From positions 1 to 33,966 of the forward strand of contig JAENXC010000028.1 in the NCBI GenBank assembly GCA_016649715.1: a stretch of DNA of 33,966 nt, given 5' to 3'. The stretch comes from Flavobacteriaceae bacterium (GTDB taxonomy: Bacteria; Bacteroidota; Bacteroidia; Flavobacteriales; Flavobacteriaceae). The translations under genes and the position numbers were made by a program. The notes under the pieces were generated by a model. It worked only from the letters and a program-made list of their open reading frames with translations. It made no database searches and was not told where the DNA came from. Shown here piece after piece: positions 30,636 to 33,966 of this stretch. Numbering within the stretch: the first letter of the stretch is position 1; each line of letters opens with the position of its first letter.

Positions 30636-32162
30636 CTACCTGCCATTGCGCAATGGATTGTCGTCCTCCGGAAATTCCAGATTACTTTTTTTAATGTCGT
30701 ATGTATATAAACTTGTTCCAATTAATGCATATATTTTCCTGCCATTTACCCAAAACGAAAGCAATTTTTCTTTGGGATCATGATACAAATAGAAACTAAA
30801 CTCATACGCCTTATCTTGAATTGAATAAATGTCAATAATTGCGGCATAACCCAAAATTTCATCCGATTCGTATCGTCCTAATCGATTGGAGTGTACAAAT
30901 AGATAATTGCCATACGTTGCGGACAAACCATTTACCCGTACTGATTTACCGCCTAATCTTATTTCTTGCGTGGATCTTAGTTCCTTAACATCAATTTGGG
31001 GTGTTTTAATTGTGTCAATGGTATTTTGAACCTGAATCTCTTTGAGGTCAGGCGCCATTACTAAAAACTCATTTTTATAATAATACACATACAACATTTT
31101 TCGAAGTTGTTTATTGAAGAACAGCTGCCCATCCCTATCAAAATATCCATCCAAATCCCCTTCTAAAATATCAGGTTTCAATTGAACCACAGGTACAGTG
31201 TCCAATAAAATGGTGCCTAAAATATTATTGCCCGTTTCACTGCTAATTGTTCTGATGGCAAGTGAATTTCTCGAAGTTGGTTCAGCAAAAGTGAAATATG
31301 CCAACGGGTAAAAGGTTTTATCGACAACCCAATCATTTATATTTCCTGTATGAATAATGGGCACAGTACCATCAAATAAAAAGAAAATACTATCTATTAT
31401 TCTTACCCGCGGGTACCTATATTGGATCTCGCTCTTTGGTAGGTTTATTTTAATAAAATTAGTGTCTTTTAGATTTTTCGAAACGCACATAATATGTTTT
31501 GGAGCAGTAAGGTTTCCTAGAAATAGATAATCTCCAGCTTCGCCTGCGAAGTAATAGGAATTATATCGTAGCGCTAATGTGTCATTATTCCTAATTGGAT
31601 TATGTAAATACCTCCGCTGAAAAGCATTGTTCCGATGCATCTTCTTCTCAGAAAAGGCAAATAACAGCGAAACGGTACCAATACCAAAAATGGCAAGGGT
31701 GGCTAGTAAAAACAAGGTCTTTTTTGACCTATACCAGCCAGTAAGCAAGACCGCCACCCCCGCCAGAATTATGAAAACAACATTAAAAATAAGGTGCTGC
31801 GTCCAACTCAATTTTTCAAGCACCCCTCCGCATGAACAAGGCACAAAATCCGAATAATTAAGGATAATATAGATATAGGCAGTAAACATCACCATTAAGG
31901 TAAAGGCTGCGTAAAGGGCCAAGAGTCTAAACCTTTCAAATACCAACAAGAGTGCAATCCCTATCTCTATTCCAGGTACCAGCCAGGCAATAATTCCGGC
32001 GTACGCACTAAGTAAGGGCGACTGTGCCAATTGGACGGTAAAGGTTTCAAAGTCGAGTAGCTTGCTGGAGGCAGCATATAAAAATAGCAGCACAAACAAA
32101 TATGAAACCGCAACTACTGCATTGTGTTTTAGGCTTTCTTTATTTAATACTGCAAAGGCCAT
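30636..32162 (-). CDS. MauE/DoxX-like redox membrane protein with C-terminal extracytoplasmic domain
   Basis: A 508-residue protein. Four or more membrane segments lie within about residues 15-175, starting VVAVSYLFVLLFLYAASSKL. A redox-like FVPCSCGG (Cys109, Cys111) is between the third and fourth, which is the MauE/DoxX arrangement. The remaining ~330 residues are soluble and read as a beta-rich repeat domain (YRYPRVRIIDSIFFLFDG and similar). MauE proteins assist disulfide formation in the periplasm. The C-terminal domain could bind a client. It is co-oriented with the DUF6520 gene and the LuxR-type gene (124 nt gap). The MauE call rests on topology and the CSC motif, so it is good but not certain. 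Confidence 0.78.
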   Translation of the reverse strand: MAFAVLNKESLKHNAVVAVSYLFVLLFLYAASSKLLDFETFTVQLAQSPLLSAYAGIIAWLVPGIEIGIALLLVFERFRLLALYAAFTLMVMFTAYIYIILNYSDFVPCSCGGVLEKLSWTQHLIFNVVFIILAGVAVLLTGWYRSKKTLFLLATLAIFGIGTVSLLFAFSEKKMHRNNAFQRRYLHNPIRNNDTLALRYNSYYFAGEAGDYLFLGNLTAPKHIMCVSKNLKDTNFIKINLPKSEIQYRYPRVRIIDSIFFLFDGTVPIIHTGNINDWVVDKTFYPLAYFTFAEPTSRNSLAIRTISSETGNNILGTILLDTVPVVQLKPDILEGDLDGYFDRDGQLFFNKQLRKMLYVYYYKNEFLVMAPDLKEIQVQNTIDTIKTPQIDVKELRSTQEIRLGGKSVRVNGLSATYGNYLFVHSNRLGRYESDEILGYAAIIDIYSIQDKAYEFSFYLYHDPKEKLLSFWVNGRKIYALIGTSLYTYDIKKSNLEFPEDDNPLRNGR

Positions 32163-32286
32163 AATCTATAAATGTTGTTTTTAACATTCATAAAATTAGA
32201 TAGTTGCCTAAGGTTTAAAGAAATTTTTTCCTCGTATTTAATACGGAACAAATGGAAATTTTTGAGGGAATCACCATAAAGGGTTT

Positions 32287-32988
32287 TTACAAAGCACCAC
32301 TCTCCCGAGCTTTAAGAATGAGCATTCTGTCGTCCTCCCCTTCCACTTGAAAGCGTTCCTTCAGCCGCTTTTTGCGTTTCTCAATGGTGCTTATGGACAT
32401 GTTCAATATGCTTGGCAAGGCTGCCATACGGGTTCCTTTGGAGAGTTCGTATAATAGCTTTTGCTCAAAGTCATCCAAATCAATTTTGCACGTTAAATGA
32501 TTCAAAATAGCAACCTGAATGCTAGGGCAAATATATACTGGCCTTTTAAGCGCTTTGATTAGGTGGATAGAAAGTTCGGAAACCAAGTCAAAATCATCTG
32601 CAATCACGGCCTGGGGATCTATCAGTTTAAGAAGGTTCCAAAAATTATAAGTGCGGGAGAAGTTAGCACCCAGAATAATGATAGCATCCGGAAAGCGGTG
32701 GCGCAGCATCATTCCCACCGTACTTCCATCTTCGTCTTGGCTATGGATGCCAAAGGGATTGCTGATCTGCAGACAGACAACATCAAACAGTTCGCTGGCA
32801 TCCATTTTCTTAATAAAATCAATAGCCTTATCATAGCCCTCCAGTTCGGTAAATGCAAAGGAATAGTCTAGGGAGGAGCTTTCAATCTTTTCAAAAGCAG
32901 TCCGATAGTCTCTTAGATAAAACACCTTATCCGAAACTAACAAAACCCGTAATGTTCTTTCTTTTACCATTGGTAAACTATCTCTCAA
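32287..32988 (-). CDS. LuxR-type regulator with receiver-like N-terminal domain
   Basis: A 233-residue protein. The N-terminus resembles a response-regulator receiver fold (LRVLLVSDKVFYLRDY, then FDVVCLQISNPFG), but the usual phosphoacceptor Asp is not obvious: LQI follows the beta-strand where LMD would be. It may be phosphorylation-independent. The C-terminal HTH is near residues 175-225 (TRMAALPSILNMSISTIEKR). The alternative start at residue 7 (32970) is equally good. It is upstream of the MauE-like gene on the same strand and may control it and the DUF6520 peptide. Confidence 0.8.
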   Translation of the reverse strand: MRDSLPMVKERTLRVLLVSDKVFYLRDYRTAFEKIESSSLDYSFAFTELEGYDKAIDFIKKMDASELFDVVCLQISNPFGIHSQDEDGSTVGMMLRHRFPDAIIILGANFSRTYNFWNLLKLIDPQAVIADDFDLVSELSIHLIKALKRPVYICPSIQVAILNHLTCKIDLDDFEQKLLYELSKGTRMAALPSILNMSISTIEKRKKRLKERFQVEGEDDRMLILKARESGAL

Positions 32989-33265
32989 TCACATAAACAT
33001 AATTCCTATATATTGTAAACCTATTCAAAAACACCGCGTTTCTTCGAAGGCTTTTCCGTAATTATCAGAGGACTACCCGCTTATGCCTCGTCTGGCATAT
33101 TCAATCCCACAATTGAAAACTATTTTAAAGTTAGAGAACCCATTTTTAAATTAAAGGCTATTTGACCTTACAATAAGTAAGGTTAAGCCTTACATTTTTC
33201 TCAAAAATAATTCCTATAGTGCATTCTATTTTTTTGGCAATATAAATTCAGAAATTCAGAAAGTG
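32989..33265. other. Intergenic region upstream of the LuxR-type gene
   Basis: No gene is seen. The stretch is AT-rich apart from a short GC-rich patch around 33030-33100. No promoter is clear. Confidence 0.4.
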
Positions 33266-33303
33266 TGAGTGTTGAACCCTCAAAATTGAGGGTTCAACAC
33301 TCA
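33266..33303. terminator. Long perfect hairpin, possible terminator
   Basis: An 18-bp perfect inverted repeat: TGAGTGTTGAACCCTCAA (33266-33283), 2-nt loop, and its exact complement at 33286-33303, followed by TTTTTAT. On the plus strand this looks like an intrinsic terminator, but no plus-strand gene precedes it within the window region. Confidence 0.55.
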
Positions 33304-33347
33304 TTTTTATTCAATATTACTTCTAATAAAAACGCATTTTCCCCCAA

Positions 33348-33641
33348 GGTGACCGAGTGAATTCCAAAGAACGCAGCAAAACGGTGACCGAGTGAATTCC
33401 AATCATGACGGTGACCGAGTGAATTTGAAATGCGCCAGCAATTTCAAATTAGTATCGAGGCCACCCCAGTTACAATCATCCCGGTGTCCAAGTGAATCCC
33501 AAATCACCCCGGTGACCGAGTGAATTTTAGAGCGCGAAGCGAGCTAAAATTAGTATCGAGGCCACCCCAATCCTAAATCATAATCGGTGACCGAGTGAAT
33601 TCCAAAGAGCGAAGCGAAGTGGAATTTGTATCGAGGCCACC
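33348..33641. repeat. Cluster of 56-bp palindromic repeats and half copies
   Basis: Left arm GGTGACCGAGTGAATT; right arm ending ATCGAGGCCACC. Full 56-bp copies are at 33410-33465, 33511-33566 and 33586-33641. Left-half copies are at 33348, 33383 and (variant) 33483. The inner stems differ but stay paired, e.g. AATTTGAAAT/ATTTCAAATT and AATTTTAG/CTAAAATT. Confidence 0.85.
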
Positions 33642-33647
33642 ACCAAC

Positions 33648-33966
33648 CTAAACCTCAACCCCCAACACCTCAACCCCCACAGCATTAGCACTTTTAAACA
33701 AATAATAAGTACTGTCCACCTCCTGATAAAACTTTATTCCCAAAACCGCCATCGCTGTACCGTCCACCTCAGGCAAGTCAGTAGTCATTTCAAAAGAAGT
33801 AGCACCGTAGTTCCTATCCATATACAATGGGGCACTGTTCTTTAATCGGTATGCTAGCGCGTCAAAGTCAAAATGCAACAGCCCAAGCGTAAGCGCCATA
33901 TGTGTGGCACCAGAGGGAAATTTCACGCTTTTTATATCAAAATTCGTAACGTTAAGAGTCCGCGAA
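33648..33966 (-). CDS. C-terminal part of an unknown protein, cut by window edge
   Basis: The frame is open to the right edge of the window: residues before the GTG at 33926 read ...TLNVTNFDIKS without a stop. The gene therefore starts outside, and the visible ~106 residues are its C-terminus. It contains GATHMALTLGLLHFDFDALA and ends VGVEVLGVEV. No domain is recognised and no signal can be judged. Any shorter start at the GTG is unlikely given the open upstream frame. Confidence 0.6.
   Translation of the reverse strand, partial: SRTLNVTNFDIKSVKFPSGATHMALTLGLLHFDFDALAYRLKNSAPLYMDRNYGATSFEMTTDLPEVDGTAMAVLGIKFYQEVDSTYYLFKSANAVGVEVLGVEV

Noticed and set aside
33348-33641. Regularly repeated GGTGACCGAGTG units as a CRISPR array for Cas9
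   Set aside because: The units are palindromic with paired inner stems, the intervals are uneven, and they do not match the repeat predicted from the tracrRNA anti-repeat.

Overview
The window looks like part of a chromosome from the Bacteroidota, most likely a flavobacterium. The reasons are a SusC/SusD pair, a DUF6520-type peptide, a type II-C Cas9 of the Bacteroidota kind, promoters that fit the Bacteroidota -7 box TAnnTTTG, and short palindromic intergenic repeats of flavobacterial style. All calls were made by reading the sequence; no database search was run.

Left end (1-5030): a full-length cas9 on the minus strand with intact RuvC and HNH motifs, and a divergent tracrRNA gene directly upstream that ends in a terminator. 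No cas1, cas2 or CRISPR array is visible. The cas9-tracrRNA unit is closely bracketed by copies of a ~130-bp palindromic repeat, and a small GIY-YIG nuclease gene lies among the copies downstream of cas9.

Defence island (5030-17230): a DUF1883 gene, a lipoprotein gene, then one long same-strand run: hsdM, hsdS, a SIR2-like/HerA pair, a DUF433/PIN-like toxin-antitoxin pair, and hsdR. The SIR2-HerA pair and the toxin-antitoxin pair therefore sit inside a type I restriction-modification operon. The SIR2-HerA DNA is visibly more AT-rich than hsdM and hsdR.

Cassette-like region (17230-22700): small AT-rich genes of unknown function, mostly on the minus strand (42 aa, a probable frameshifted gene, 184 aa, a 238-aa membrane protein). 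They are separated by repeated promoter-like blocks. A plus-strand pair (67 aa plus a DUF2335 membrane protein) and a small HTH gene follow.

Right end (22700-33966): a SusC-SusD-S9 peptidase operon converges on a minus-strand set: a Cys-containing secreted peptide of DUF6520 type, a MauE/DoxX-like membrane protein and a LuxR-type regulator. The window closes with covarying 56-bp hairpin repeats and a gene cut by the edge.

The most unusual observation is regulatory. A palindrome TACGG-N4-CCGTA, perfect or nearly so, lies 22-23 nt upstream of a -7-like box in front of cas9, tracrRNA, DUF1883, the lipoprotein, hsdM and the 184-aa gene. This suggests that the solitary Cas9 and the restriction island share one regulator.
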